From positions 24,823,001 to 24,887,000 of the forward strand of contig JABWDB010000003.1 in NCBI GenBank assembly GCA_019614645.1: a stretch of DNA of 64,000 nt, read 5' to 3'. The stretch's first letter is position 1. Each line of letters opens with the position of its first letter. Below the pieces are notes generated by a model. It was not told the DNA's origin and did no database searches. It saw only the letters and a list, made by a program, of their open reading frames with translations. Source of the stretch: Stratiolaelaps scimitus. Lineage: Eukaryota; Arthropoda; Arachnida; Mesostigmata; Laelapidae. The position numbers and the translations under genes were made by a program. Shown piece by piece: positions 11,812 through 24,280 of this stretch.

Positions 11812-12770
11812 CTTACGGGTTCCAAAGAGTGCACGTACACGCGGGTTGGTGTAGACAAAGGTAGCTCTAGGGTGAGGACAGGTAAGCTGACATTAAGAAA
11901 GGGAGGTATTTTTTGTCGTACGAAAAGCATATTTATTCATAGGTTTACTGTCGCGGAGGTAGAAGTGGAGTATTTAATGGTTCTCACGTGTCTCCTAACT
12001 TTTCCCTAGCTTTCCCCCTATTTTTGTTTTCTGTCCACTTGATTGACTATGTTGCTGTATACGAAAACAGATTTTAAAGCTGCTCCAATGAAATACCTCT
12101 TTAAATAAGGCATAGCCTGTCATTTTTTCTTGATGCGGAAAGTTTATCATTTTGCCGCTTATCAAAGGTGTGCCTGCTCAGATTGCTGACCATTTGTCAA
12201 GAAGCGGCAGTAATTTCTACAGTTACCTTCCACTCGATTCGCAAAAAAAGAATTTGAAAGGATCCGCCTTTCGGAGTGCTGGCCCCATATACGCGACTAA
12301 ATTGGTCAGATAGAACAAGAGTATTAGAAGTTTCGTTTTAGTGATTTTCACCGGCGAGCAAAAATGCTCGCCTTCAAACGCTTAACGGGCGGATGAAGTA
12401 GTTGGCCATGTCTGATCAGAGCAACTGCTGAGAGAAGAACGTTAGAGGAACGCATAAGGAGTTCCGACAAATGTGGCGAATTATCCGAGAAATTATTCGC
12501 TGTTCTACCCGAATAGTCGCGATCCTTCACTTCGGCTTGTCGAGAGCACCAAAAAGTATTGCATACAAGTATATATAAAGTCAGGTACAGTAAAATACGT
12601 ACGCCGTGCAATATATAGTTGCACCACAAATGGGAGGGATCCTTATATCAAATTCATACTCCAAGCCACGGTTGCTGGCTACCTAAACAGTCGAATTGGC
12701 CTGTCGCAAAAACCCAAGAACGCTAACTCTGCTTTACACTGCTGTACAGCCATACGATAGTGATGCACGT
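9131..12770. other. Intergenic or intronic, no gene seen
   Basis: Apart from the AT array at 11769, no coding, RNA or mobile sequence was recognised. CAG|GTAAGC at 11880 is an isolated donor-like string without an exon. Confidence 0.6.
11769..11806. repeat. (AT)19 microsatellite
   Basis: Pure AT array of 38 bp. Confidence 0.98.
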
Positions 12771-12920
12771 GCACCAACGTTAGAGAATCATAGAGGCAGT
12801 TTAGTCATCGATATCTTTGCCACAGATCTGCCCGCCAGCCGGCTCGAGTTTCTGGGCAGCGAGAATCCAATACGAGGAGGAGGAAGTGAATTTAAGTGGC
12901 ACATCCTAATGGGTGTAACA
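12771..12920 (+). pseudogene. LINE endonuclease domain, C-terminal fragment
   Basis: The frame reads APTLENHRGSLVIDIFATD, matching the (P)T...RG.S.IDI..A end of apurinic-type endonucleases in non-LTR elements. The following S(D/S)H motif is degraded (GSEFKWHI). It is in the same frame as the GEQHG block that follows directly, which shows an internal deletion. Confidence 0.7.
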
Positions 12921-12929
12921 CGAAATCTT

Positions 12930-13557
12930 GTAGGCGCTATCCCTGGGGAACAGCATGGCCTCGGGTTGCAAAATCTTATGTACACAGTTGCAGGATTCCC
13001 TAGGAAACATCCAGCAAGCCATAAGACGCTCATTCCGGTATTTCTTTGAGTATTCGTTTTCTTTTGAGTGTTTGAGTATTTATTGAGTTCCGATCTGCAT
13101 TCAATATAACTCTGAGAGATGTTGCGCTCTTTCAATTGGCTCGAGCTGGAGTGCCATATGATATCGAGCAGCCGTTGAGGGCCATACTGCAGGATAACGA
13201 AATCACGGTAGACGACAGTGCTGAAGAGCTATACCCCGCCTTCGTACAGGCCACCACAGTCGCTCAGGGTGATAATCTTAGCCCACCTGTCTTCTGCATC
13301 CTCAAAAGTGACCTGATGGACGACATTAAAAAAAGTCACTCGCAAGTGAAGCTTCTTCTGCACGCTGACGACCTGGTTTTATACAACACTACCCAATACC
13401 ATCTCCAACAGGCGCTAGCTACCTTCAAATTGCCAACCTTGATCTCGCAGTGAACTTGCAAAAGACCGAGGCGATGAACCTCCGCCGTGGAGGTCCGCTT
13501 GCCTCCTCAAGCGACCCACTTCGGGGTTCAGTATATCAACTTTTTTACTCACTTTGA
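12930..13557 (+). pseudogene. LINE reverse transcriptase core, frameshifted
   Basis: The first part (to a stop at 13047..13049) contains IPGEQHG. The catalytic-Asp block with KAFD is wrecked by stops and a shift around 13050-13100. A second frame (about 13088..13453) carries LRDVALFQLARAGVPY, AQGDNLSP and LLHADDLVLY, the last being the YADD box with Y changed to H but both Asp kept. A third frame (13435..13557) continues with AVNLQKTEAMNLRRGG. Order and spacing are those of RT palm motifs. The broken frame means no active product. Confidence 0.88.
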
Positions 13558-13587
13558 ATAACACTGGTCGTTCTTCTGGAGAATACA

Positions 13588-13950
13588 TTGGCTCTGGTGG
13601 CAGCCACAGCGATAGAAGACCCACAAAAGTTTCCCCTCGAAACAGCGCTGGCCCTCTTTGACTTGAAAGTTGCTCCCTGCGTATCGTACTGGAAGCTGCT
13701 AATATGGGACTTCCTCACAACTGATCAGCTTCAAGGCCGCATAGCGCTTGCCCATCCAAGGCGCGTTCTAGGTATCCACGTCTCAGCGAAAAAAGGGATC
13801 GTCTACTGGCTCTGTGGAGCACCACTCTTAAGGAGTTAAGACTGCGCATCGCGATACCAGAGACAGGGGACTAGCGGCCGTTCATTCGCGATTACGAGCT
13901 CAAATCGAGCAACACAGATCCAGAGGTTCTCGGAGTTGAGACCAGCATAG
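13588..13950 (+). pseudogene. LINE ORF2 region downstream of RT, frameshifted
   Basis: The frame 13588..13839 reads ALVAATAIEDPQK..LETALALFDLKVAPC and then continues to LGIHVSAKKGIVYWLCGAPLL. Beyond it, two more frames carry LKELRLRIAIPETG and RPFIRDYELKSSNTD. Together they form the conserved region that follows RT in this type of element. At least two frame changes and one stop separate the pieces. Confidence 0.8.
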
Positions 13951-14031
13951 TATAAAAGGTAGCAGAACTAATCAGCACGTAGCGATTCGTTACGGGGGGG
14001 TCCATGGATGTCACTATGTGATGTAACAGAC

Positions 14032-14127
14032 GTCGCAATATCACGAATTTGGAAACGATTGCCGCTGTGGACGATGTGGTGATGCACTCGCTATCATGAT
14101 CAACATTGCCCGACACATCCCACTTTG
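14032..14127 (+). pseudogene. C-terminal Cys/His knuckle of the LINE
   Basis: The short frame reads NDCRCGRCGDALA and then IARHIPL before a stop at 14125..14127. The C-x-C-x-x-C...H spacing fits the zinc-knuckle end of a LINE ORF2, in the expected position after the ELK block. It marks the end of the coding part of the element. Confidence 0.55.
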
Positions 14128-14373
14128 AATGAACATAACAATAATAGCATTCGGCGTGCCCTGTCTTGCCTTGTCTGTAACATTATTATCTCAATTGTAT
14201 TGAATTGGTATTTCATACCTTGTATATGTCTATACGTCTACAATTTTTATTCTATGACATTTTACCAAATAAGCGGTCTTAATTTGTGACATACAATGTT
14301 ATATCATACTTGTTTCAGTACGATTGAAAATTCGGTATATTATGCGCTCGACTGTCCCATCCTATGAAATCGC

Positions 14374-14404
14374 GTTGTTGTTGTTGTTGTTGTTGTTGCT
14401 GCTG
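14374..14404. repeat. (GTT)n/(GCT)n microsatellite
   Basis: Eight GTT triplets running into GCT triplets, about 250 bp downstream of the LINE relic. Confidence 0.95.
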
Positions 14405-15664
14405 CTATTGCCTCCTAGGTTCACGACAGAAAGTCTACAGTTAAGCTGACAAATTCGCAAAGCAAGTGTCACAGTGAAGCTGGCAATCCATACCCAGTAG
14501 GGATCATCCAGTTTTTTGATATTCTGTTCAGACAGAATATGAATTAAAAGATCTGACTGCGCCTGTGGTTGGCTGGAGTGCGATTTTTCTTACAAAGTTG
14601 CTTCATTATATCCAGATACAGAGGAATCCAATATCTAATAGACCATCGGACAATGCCTACAATGAACAGATTCTAGCGCTGTGCATTTTAGTCAATCTAG
14701 AAAATTTGCAAGTTTAATACGCGTCCTCTCTCTCTTTCTCTTTCTATGCCAATTAGTATCACCCAGCAATACAAGTCGTGGTTTACCTGTTGTCACGTTT
14801 ACGTGCATTCACTATTTATTTCTTTATTTTAATTTGAAACAGTACAATGTTATCGCACCATAAACAACGATAGCACGAGAAGGTACATGATGGCGCATCG
14901 GCATAAATGACTAAATCCCGAGTGATTTGACCTCGTCGCGTCTCTGTCCCCTGGACATATAGGTACAAAGATTGGCGCTCGTAAAGATAATAAATGAACG
15001 ACAACCTTATTTTGGCCAATATTGACCTATAAAATAAATGAGACATACAATATGACGCGTATACTGTGGTGAATAGATATATATATATACATAAATATAG
15101 ATGTAATGCGTGTTCACGTGAGTCCCAGTTCGACCACGGCCATCACTATGGCAGTTGCTATCAAAGCGATAACATCACATTCGGCTATAAACATATATAT
15201 ATATATACAAGCCTGCTTGACCACGTGTTAATGATGTTTTCAAGTGATTTTTCCACTGTCGAACACCGACAATTCCCTATACATTAGCCCCTTTCAATCT
15301 TTTCGACGAACACGAAATGCGTAGTGAATCTAATCTTGTGTTTTATCCTTCGCATGATTTTTTCTCCTTTGCGCGATTCTTTACTTCGTTCGTTTAACAC
15401 GTTTAATCTAAAAGCGACAAGCGCAGCTTGACGATGCCAGCACCCAAAACTGTGCACATGCCGATGGCTTCTGTCTGCGCTGAATTATGTGTTGAACATT
15501 CGAGTCAAATTATCCTATTAATTGGGCCAATAACGTCAATTCGCACCCTGTTCGGTAAATATCAACGTCGGTCGACCACTGGGTAAGTGAAGGTATATAA
15601 AATAAGACATAACACTCGTAAACGAAAATATATGGTTACATATTGACGGTCTGTTGTGATAGAC

Positions 15665-15779
<115 letters not shown>

Positions 15780-18239
15780 GGCTTCGTAGACATCTGAACG
15801 ACCACCGATTCATACGAGAGGTAAATACAATTTGTACGTCGAAGTGACAATGTAATTTAGTAAACTTCAATACGAATCGCTTAAATTCGCCTTTCTATGC
15901 GGATGTGTATTCGTAATAAAGGCTCCAAAAAAAAATCCAAAAACAATTTAAGAAATAGATTAGACAATCACGATGATCAAATCTTCTCCCGCTTGGACAG
16001 GCGGCGTCCGAATTGACAATCACCCGCTCAATGGTTGTCTAGATGTGCGTGTTGTTGTTGTTGCTGGTGTTGCCCGTCGGGAACAACGACACCTGATTAA
16101 AAATTATCGATGAAGATTCGTTCGTTTTTCGTCTGTGATCATTTTCTCTAGTTGTAGCCGGCCTTTGTCTACCCCCTCTGTTCAGTCTATTCGATGAACC
16201 CTGATATGGCCGTCAGCCGCGCAATCGGATAAATCAGCCATGGGCAGCGGCGCTGCCTCGAGGCGATTTCGAAGCCGCCGATGAGCATGAGAAGAGGCGT
16301 CACACGTTTCTCTCTCAGTAGTTCCTTCTGCTGCTGCTGTTGTTGTCGGTGCCGACGACGTCATTCGTTGCTAATGCACAGCAACCGCATTTACTTTGAA
16401 GAAGGAAGGGTCGAGGCTTCCGTTCAACTCCCAGGGGCCAAAATACCAAGTACCGGGGATATCTTACGGGCCAGCAGAAACCGCAGCGGCCGTCGACGTC
16501 GATCGCCCTTTATGCTATCATCAATGTCTGTTGGACGTAGTACGTATGGGGTGGTGCTGTAATTAAGCCGTATATCATCACACCACCGCACAGAGGACTC
16601 ATAGTGTCGGAATATCATCTTCTTCTAATACCACGTCTACCGCCACTGCTGCTGCTACAACAGCAACAACAACTACTGTTACTACTACTACTATGTGATA
16701 TTGCTTCCCCTTCTTGATTTGCCAGGTTGGGAGAAATGGACATAATCGAATAATTATGAGTTCTCTAATGTTTGCCGTACTTCTTCGCTGTCCACTGCGT
16801 CGATTTCTGATTGTGTGAGCTTCAGCTTCTACGGCCGCCAGCCAGATCACCATTGAATCACTGACTGCCTCGCTCAGTGGGCGATGTCTTCATATCCTCA
16901 GAGCCTCGTTCTGTTTCGTCATCGTCTTCCCCACGCTGTGTGTAGCTGTGATTGGCCGTTCTACCGTACGCGCTACCCATAAGCCTACGAGCAAGAAATA
17001 GAGAGAGAACGGTCTAAGCAGCCCTCTAGAAATGTTCATTGTACTTTCAGTGCACACACATATATATATATTGGTCGCGCCAAGATATTGATGTATTATA
17101 CTATCTCGTATGCGCTGTTTTGAATTAGAAATTCGTTGGGTGCTCGAGCTCGTCGAATCGTTAAAGGTCGTCAAAGTCAACCAGTAGCCAGTGTCGTTGA
17201 TCTGGATTTGATTTGGTTGAACGGTGCTCGGAAGGGTATTCGAATCTGTATCGACGGCGCTCGTTTCGTTGTCAAATAGATTCTCCCGACGGCCTTCCCA
17301 GGGAGCCGTCTGTCAAAGAGCAGATGTGTATCCAATAACATCTGTTCATCATTGTCGTTATGCTATGATATAACGTATATATAATATGATAAATGCATGA
17401 TAGCAATATATGCGAAAAATTTCGAGCAATTTCACCAATTATTTGTGGAATATATCCATTTTGTTACAGCTATGCTGTACATCAAGATGGTCATGATAAC
17501 TAGCTAGTGGTCGCCTCCATCAATATATTGATTATTCGTTTTTGATAGTCTTTAGCAATTTGCGATTGAAATCAGTTCATTGTACATAACGTACGTATGA
17601 TTCAAGAGCTGGATCCAAGGACTGTCAGTCTGCACAAACACATTGAATAGGCGCACTGATCACCGTTGATCCCTCTCACCGTTGGTCCTCCACTCACCGC
17701 TCTGTGGCGCACGCAGCCGACAGGTTCACTTGTAAGCAATGCTCTCGAAATATAATTCTAGCTTGAAGTTGAGTCTATTACATTTCTATATTACAATTTG
17801 TTCTACATATTCAACGATGAGCTGGGCGTCACCCTTTAACTACAAGATTGGGAGCATCAAAAGGGGGAGCAGGTGCCATTTTCTTGTAAAATGTGTGTAC
17901 CGTCACCAATTTCTACGAAACTCGTAGTGATCCTTTTCAAGCGTTCGCAATTATTATATCGGCGATTTTCATCACCAGATTATTTCCTCTGTTTGCGCGC
18001 TCATGACTCGCAGTCGTGTGGTGACAATTATGAGAAAATGAGCAAATTACACCACGTAATAATAATTATGGCATAGATATCGAATCATCCATCATCTTCT
18101 GAGATCGCGCAAATCAAAGATAACACAGCCATAGAAGAACATTTCGCATTTTTTGGGGTTTCTGAGTAACGACATAGGAGTGCAATTTGAATAACGGCAG
18201 TTATCACCCAGAACAAAAATCTCGTTTCCAAATACAATA

Positions 18240-18300
18240 GTAGTGGTAGTGCGCATAGGCGTAGACCTGTGGGTTCAAATCCGAGGGAATCTCATAAGGC
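18240..18300 (+). other. Weak tRNA-like relic
   Basis: TGGTAGTGCGCATAGG resembles an A box and GGGTTCAAATCC a B box 27-31 bp downstream, too close for a full tRNA and without a paired acceptor stem. A decayed SINE head is possible. Confidence 0.18.
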
Positions 18301-18599
18301 AACAGCTGAGAGTCAGCTCAAAGAACGAGACCTGAGAATGGATTTATTGTTAGTGCTGTAAAGTTGAGGGGGCTGTATCTAAGCATGAAATCTGGCTGAA
18401 AATTGAATTGAACAAGGTTCGTGAGCCTCGATAAAATGTTAGACGGCTGCTCAGGGAGCCACGATACAAATGGTCGATACGCACGCATATTTGCATTAAG
18501 CAAAGACAAAGGAACATTGGATCATTTAGACGGAACGACAATGTTGTCGCTACTATGATTATCCAGGTCATACGTATGATACTTTCAAGCATTCTAGTA

Positions 18600-18602
<3 letters not shown>

Positions 18603-18642
<40 letters not shown>
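18603..18642. repeat. (AT)20 microsatellite
   Basis: Pure AT array of 40 bp. Confidence 0.98.
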
Positions 18643-18646
<4 letters not shown>

Positions 18647-20880
18647 TCTCTCCTACAGAGATCTGTTCAGCCCTTCTTTTGCATCTCTATTGTCTTTTGG
18701 AAACCCAGCCAGCCTATATCCATTGACCATATGGTTGCGATAATACCATCGACTTGTGATAGTGTCGCAGGTGTCTATTACCTCTTTAAAACTGTATTCG
18801 ATTCGGGAAACAATTTGGATCACACACTCTTTGTCGAACGGGGCATCCGACGAGATATATACCTTCTATATATCTAAGAGGACGTCCTTATGTATGTCAA
18901 TTTTTTTTCAAGAGGAGAAACATTTTTTCAATCGCACAGATACCACAAGGGACACTCCAATCTCTACCAAAAGTGAGCCGATCGGAGTTATCTCAATCAG
19001 TGATTACATACTGACCTCCCCACCAGAAAAAGTATTCTATATTCCAAATATTATATCCGTCTACAAGTGCAGAAGTTCCACAACTCGTGAGGACACTGAA
19101 GTCACTGGGTACAGCTCCCAATTACTAGACATTACACAAGCAGCCTTTAAATTTGATTAGTGTTTTGCCTCTGTGTACGATTCATTTGGCTAAAAGCTAC
19201 TGCGCGAGCTTTGCGACCTATTTTTCGTTCTGGCATAGTGTTTATGAAGTATTGTATTCCATCCAAACAAGCGCCTTAATTAAATTGAAAACAGTCATAC
19301 GGCGCATTCGAATACGTTTTCCCAAGAGTTGCTTAAGAGTTCCGTCAAAACCTGCCCTCCCCTTAGGGCCGTGGCAGTGCTCACAAAAAATATTGAAAAG
19401 CAAGGAGTTAAAATTCAAGAGTATGAATTCCAAGTCATGGAATATTTCAAAATTTCTTCAATACCTGGTTAGATATTATAGTTGACGAAATCTGTGCAAC
19501 TCCTTTGGGCAGGTTATCGATAATGTTAGCGTCCTGTAGACGCATTTCGAGAGTCGATTTATGTTCCCCACTACCTGAAGGAACCCAATATATTTAAAAA
19601 TTATATGTCGTGTATTTGAAAATGTACAAACAACTTGAAATCTTGGTGTAGAACATCCCTGTCTTGCTGACCCGAAGCTTATTTATGAACGCGTAATAGT
19701 AATGAGTTAAGTCATTATGCTAACACGTATTATGCGTAAACGCGCTTTCAAACATATACCTTGCTAAGGCCGACCCAGAGGGCCAAATGGTCGTATTTAA
19801 TATTCTTTACCTGAACCGTAAGTGTGTGCAACAGGCCAATTTTATACTGTCGCTAGAACGGAATTGGGTGTCTTCTGACAATCGAGAAACCAAGCGATTG
19901 TTGCATGTTTAAGTTGTCGAAACATGCCCCCAACATGTTGCACAAGACAGATACTTGTAATACATGCAACTATTGTGTAGACTTCGGACGAGTTTATTGT
20001 AAACGTACGGAATTACAACAAAAAATTACAATAAAATTGAACAAAATCTATAAAATAGGTTATTTGTCTTATTCATTTTAGATCTTTTGGTTTCATTTAA
20101 AAAAAAAGTTTTTTTCCTAATTTCGTTCGTTTTTTGTGATTGGGCTTGTATCAGTATTTTTCCGATGCTGTAATTTTTTACTCTTGCAATTGTTAAGACC
20201 GTTTTTCGTGATCATCTCGAAAAGGGGAGATTATTTCTAAAAAATCTAAATACGAAAGTAGCTAATTTTGCTGGTCGTATAGATTTGAAAGAATATTTGA
20301 TGTTCTAACAAAGGCACCCGAAAACCTTAAAATGTAACTCACTTGAAAATTAGAGTCTAAAAATGTCTCTCAAAGTGCGATCCCTAAGAAAATAATAAAA
20401 TGCTAATTTAAGGCAGCAGGCCCGACTTTCGATTACAACATTATTTTTTAAAGTCAGGGCGGCGTTCACGCTTATATTATTTTCTCATTAAAAGTCCGAG
20501 TTCAATAGTGTGTGCGAGTATCGTCTCAGCAGTTACGCGATCAAGTGGGTCCTTTAGATGACCTTTGAGAGACCTCTATTAGCTCGATGGAACGATCTTG
20601 ATAGAGATCAGAAATGAATTTCATCGACAAGTATTAACAGGCATGGTAACCATCCGAAAGGGTCAACGATAGACGTTTCGAAATGTTTGTGTGTCCTTGA
20701 CTGAATTAGTCAATACAGTTACATGGCATGTAGAAGAAGGAAGCCACTGTTCAAATGCTAGGTACACGGGGGTATCCCGGGAGACGTAAAATAATCCAAT
20801 TCGCATTCGTTCGAATTGCAATCTTCACTGCCCTCAACAGACCTGCGTTAATGACAGTTTAATTATCCTTAATGATGATC

Positions 20881-22620
20881 TAGAGCGCGATGTTGTTATA
20901 CACATGTGATTGTGTCACGGATCGGGCGTCGCAGGTTTTTTCCTCTCGATGAAAACACATGTTCCCGAATCCGCCCATTTCGCAGCCGTACTCATGTCCC
21001 GTATCGACGTCAGCATTGTTCACCCCCATACCAGCTATACACCACTGTATACGTCCGTACCGAATCTCCCAGCATTGCCACCTATTTTCGAAACAAACCT
21101 CCGCCTATTGGCGAACGCTACCGATGCCCGCCTTTGCCTACTGGTAACGGTGGATAGCCAGATTCCCATATCGCCGTCACAGATCTTGGGATCTGGCTGT
21201 CCACCATTGCCAGACCTTTTTCCTCTCTCGTTTATAGCCATCCTATGAAGATCCCCACGAAAGACATCTCTGTCCGTTCCTCTCGTTCGATGCTGCTGGC
21301 AGCGTCGCCCGTATCTGTACACCATCACAAGGGGAGAGCCGTCGCCATTCGTCCCATTGAGGCATTGCACCTGCCACTAGTCCGGCTCGTCCCACATTTC
21401 TTCTCATCTCGGAATCAGCACCCCTCAAAGGTGTCCACCAACGTGTCGGGCCACGGGATTGGTTCATACGTTGCTGGGACGAAACGCGCGACCGGGCCTG
21501 CGGGCCGTTGCTTTTTTCTACGGCGATGCCATACTCGCTCGAAGCCGCCCCCCCCCACCTCCTCAATTCCTTCCACTCGATTCGATGTTTGCGTCAAGCG
21601 TCGAGTAGTCCTCGGGATCCATCGCCTTCGCTGCTTCATCTTCCTCATCGTCCCCGTCCTCGTGTTCGTTTTCACTTTCGTCGTCGTTGCCGTCGTCCTG
21701 CAAATGGCTGTTTGTAGGTGTTCTTTCGTTCGTCTGAGTTGTCTGCGTTCGGCCGCCCCCATACAGAAGGACTAAGAAAGCATTTCCAAGAGCAAGCAGC
21801 CCACTGGCCAGTAAGTCTGTCTGCGGGCATCACGTGATGCCAAAGGATGCGCCACCACCACCACCGTCGCCGCCGTTACCATTGGACGACCGATGTCCTT
21901 CGATGGACATCGTCTGGCGGGCCGAAACAGCGGTCGACCCGAACGACACTGGCGGTGTCGCTACCTGCCCGTCGCTTTCTTCTCATTCCCGCGTCGCTTC
22001 CCCTGGTCAGCTGGATCCGAATGTAGGACGAGACGGCACAGGACGGCATGGGACAGGCTAGATGACAACCTGGGCAGAGCGAGACGGGAAAGTGACTGCA
22101 AAGGGAAGCGTATGATAGTATGGTGCGTGCGGCAAGTCGGGATGGAGAGTCAGAGAGAGACAGAGAGATGGAGAGATTTATAGTACTTGTCGCTGAAAGA
22201 AGAGGTCGCCGAGAACGCCGCCTCCGACGACGACAACGTCGACGTCAACAACACGACAGGACGATGTATGATGGCTTTCGACGACACCGTTCACGCTGAC
22301 AAAGAATATAGCCTGTCTACCCCTATCTCTCGCTTTCTCTCTCTCGATCTATCTCTTGGTCTCATTCGGCTTCGGCCTTTCTCACGTCTCTTCGCCATGT
22401 TTTGGGCCGGGATAAACTCCTTTTTCTTGTTGCGAAACGCTACCGTCGACGAGGTACCTTCGCCTATAGGGCGAAGCCAATAGCTCTGTAGCAGGAAAAC
22501 GAAGAACTCGAGGAGGGAGTTGTTTAAGCGATACGTATGACGGGGATAGGGAAGATTTTCAGGGGAGGGGGCTAACACAGAAGCAAAAGGCCGGAAGCGA
22601 TGACGAGCAATCAATGAAAG
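20881..22620. other. GC-rich block
   Basis: CpG- and pyrimidine-rich, with a run of nine C at about 21548. Open frames up to 176 codons on overlapping strands without motifs. Confidence 0.4.
22187..22316 (+). CDS. Candidate exon, acidic GC3-rich frame
   Basis: The frame reads SLKEEVAENAASDDDNVDV and goes on NNTTGRCMMAFDDTVHADKE. Almost every codon in the first part ends in G or C, unlike the other two frames. A weak donor (CGAT|GTATGA) is available near 22265, but the acceptor side lacks a pyrimidine tract. The following sequence is pyrimidine-rich and probably non-coding. No family recognised. It could be a chance frame over a GAC-rich stretch. Confidence 0.18.
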
Positions 22621-24280
22621 AGAAACGACTCACGAAAACAATTGACATTAGTGATCCTTACTTCATATATTATATAAGAGATGCTGCGACGGAAACATCG
22701 CGACGAACCTAGCCGTATTAATGATCTAGAAACTACATCAGTGGCGTTCATGTGCCTGTCACAATGTACGAAATAATTGACTAAATAAAGCGGGAACACT
22801 GGAAAACAACTTCAAAGGGGCCACACACTAAATTTATAGAAGGATGCGCGCCATGAGAGATCCCAATATCGTAAGTGAATGAGCACCGATTATATAGAAC
22901 AGCTCAAACCTAAAACCATTTTATGTTGAGCGTATTGCCGGTTGTGGAATTGTGAATAAACATCACATCACGGATTGCGAATTAGCTATTGGGTACAATT
23001 CACGAAGGATGTGTTGCGGACCGTGCATTATAGCTTGTGTTCTTTAGTTCTTTAACTGTGCTGCCTTTGCATCTCCGGGAGCCGATCTCGCTATGATGCC
23101 TTTCATTGTGCTAATCTAGTTATCTTAATCCACTAACATAGCCATGCGGTTTATCGAGGGCCAATCATGAAACTCGAATTAGCTAACCTGTTCGGTATTT
23201 AGACACACCAACGAAAGGTTCTCTCACTATGGACCATGTTTGGATGACGTTTGTTCGACCCAAGGGCGGAAACTGAGCAGACAAATCAACGAGCAAATCA
23301 CAATTAAAAACGATTATATATGAAGCGTATACGTCCTTGTTTCGATGGCACGATTCCTATAACATCATGTAATATTATATTACACTTCATCTATGGACGA
23401 GCCATGTGCCATTGTCAGTGTAAACATTTCGTAACATTTCACCAACTTACACTCAATCAAAAGGCGCTGTATATTTGACAAGTATCCAGCATACGATAGA
23501 TGACTCAGGCTATTCAGCGGTTCAGCTGTGCCTTCTAGAACGAAATGAGAGATAGATCATAAGAAAGCGACGATCTATGATAATTCCTAATGCTGGGACC
23601 GAGAGCCCAAGAGATAGAGAGAGAGAGAGACACACAGAAAGCGAAACATAAAATACGAGCACAGCAGACCACCACGATGACAACAGCCACGAAAAATAGC
23701 CGCACAACGAAGCGCTCGTTATCTATTCTCTTGTAGGCTGTGAAAGTCTACGCGGCCGAAGGCGGCGACCTCATCCGCATCTAGGCCGCTAGCCTCTCCG
23801 CATTCAACGACCAAGCAACATGTCCCCTCTTGTTGCCATTCTTCTCCTTTTTACCCTATCAACATGGGGCTAGAAGGTTCTCGTCCTTCTCTCCATCTAG
23901 AACACGACGCGTCTCTGAGCGTCCGTCTGTGTACCCAGCCGGATGAGTACACGAAAATGCTTAAGCTGTTATGTCGACGACGAGGAGGCGTCTAGACGCT
24001 GATGACGACACGTCAAACTAGGCCGGTTTTCGCATCCAAAACGAGCAAATAGCTGTGAAACGTTAAGAATGTTTAATACACGACCAGGGGCTTGGCCTGC
24101 CTTCGTCGTATAGACAAATCTAGTGAACATGGAGCTAGAGTGCGTTAGCAGCCGGAGCAGTTGTAGTAGTTCATCTCGGCTACTGTGTCTCCTGCGCGGA
24201 TATTTATTCTGTTGTGCAGTTTCTCTTAGTAACAATCTCTCACACTGTCTCTCACGGTAGCACATAACGGCACCTCATAC
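22621..24280. other. No gene seen
   Basis: AT-rich; a small GA array near 23617..23632. Confidence 0.6.

Larger units (their letters stand above)
12771..14127 (+). mobile_element. Decayed non-LTR (LINE-type) retrotransposon, internally deleted
   Basis: In 5'-3' order the + strand shows the end of an endonuclease domain, then reverse transcriptase blocks, a connection/thumb-like region and a C-terminal Cys/His knuckle, each broken by stops and frameshifts. Recognisable blocks are GEQHG, a degenerate SAFN for KAFD, AQGDNLSP, HADDLVLY for YADD, NLQKTEAM..RRGG, ALALFDLKVAPC and RPFIRDYELK. This order is that of a non-LTR ORF2. About 600 bp that should separate endonuclease and RT are missing. 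At least four frame changes and several stops make it non-functional. Family resemblance is to elements common in ticks and mites, from memory; the clade is not assigned. No poly-A tail or target-site duplication was identified, so the ends are approximate. Confidence 0.9.

Noticed and set aside
11869..11890. GACAG|GTAAGC as a ratchet site
   Set aside because: Good donor but the preceding sequence is purine-rich, so no acceptor.
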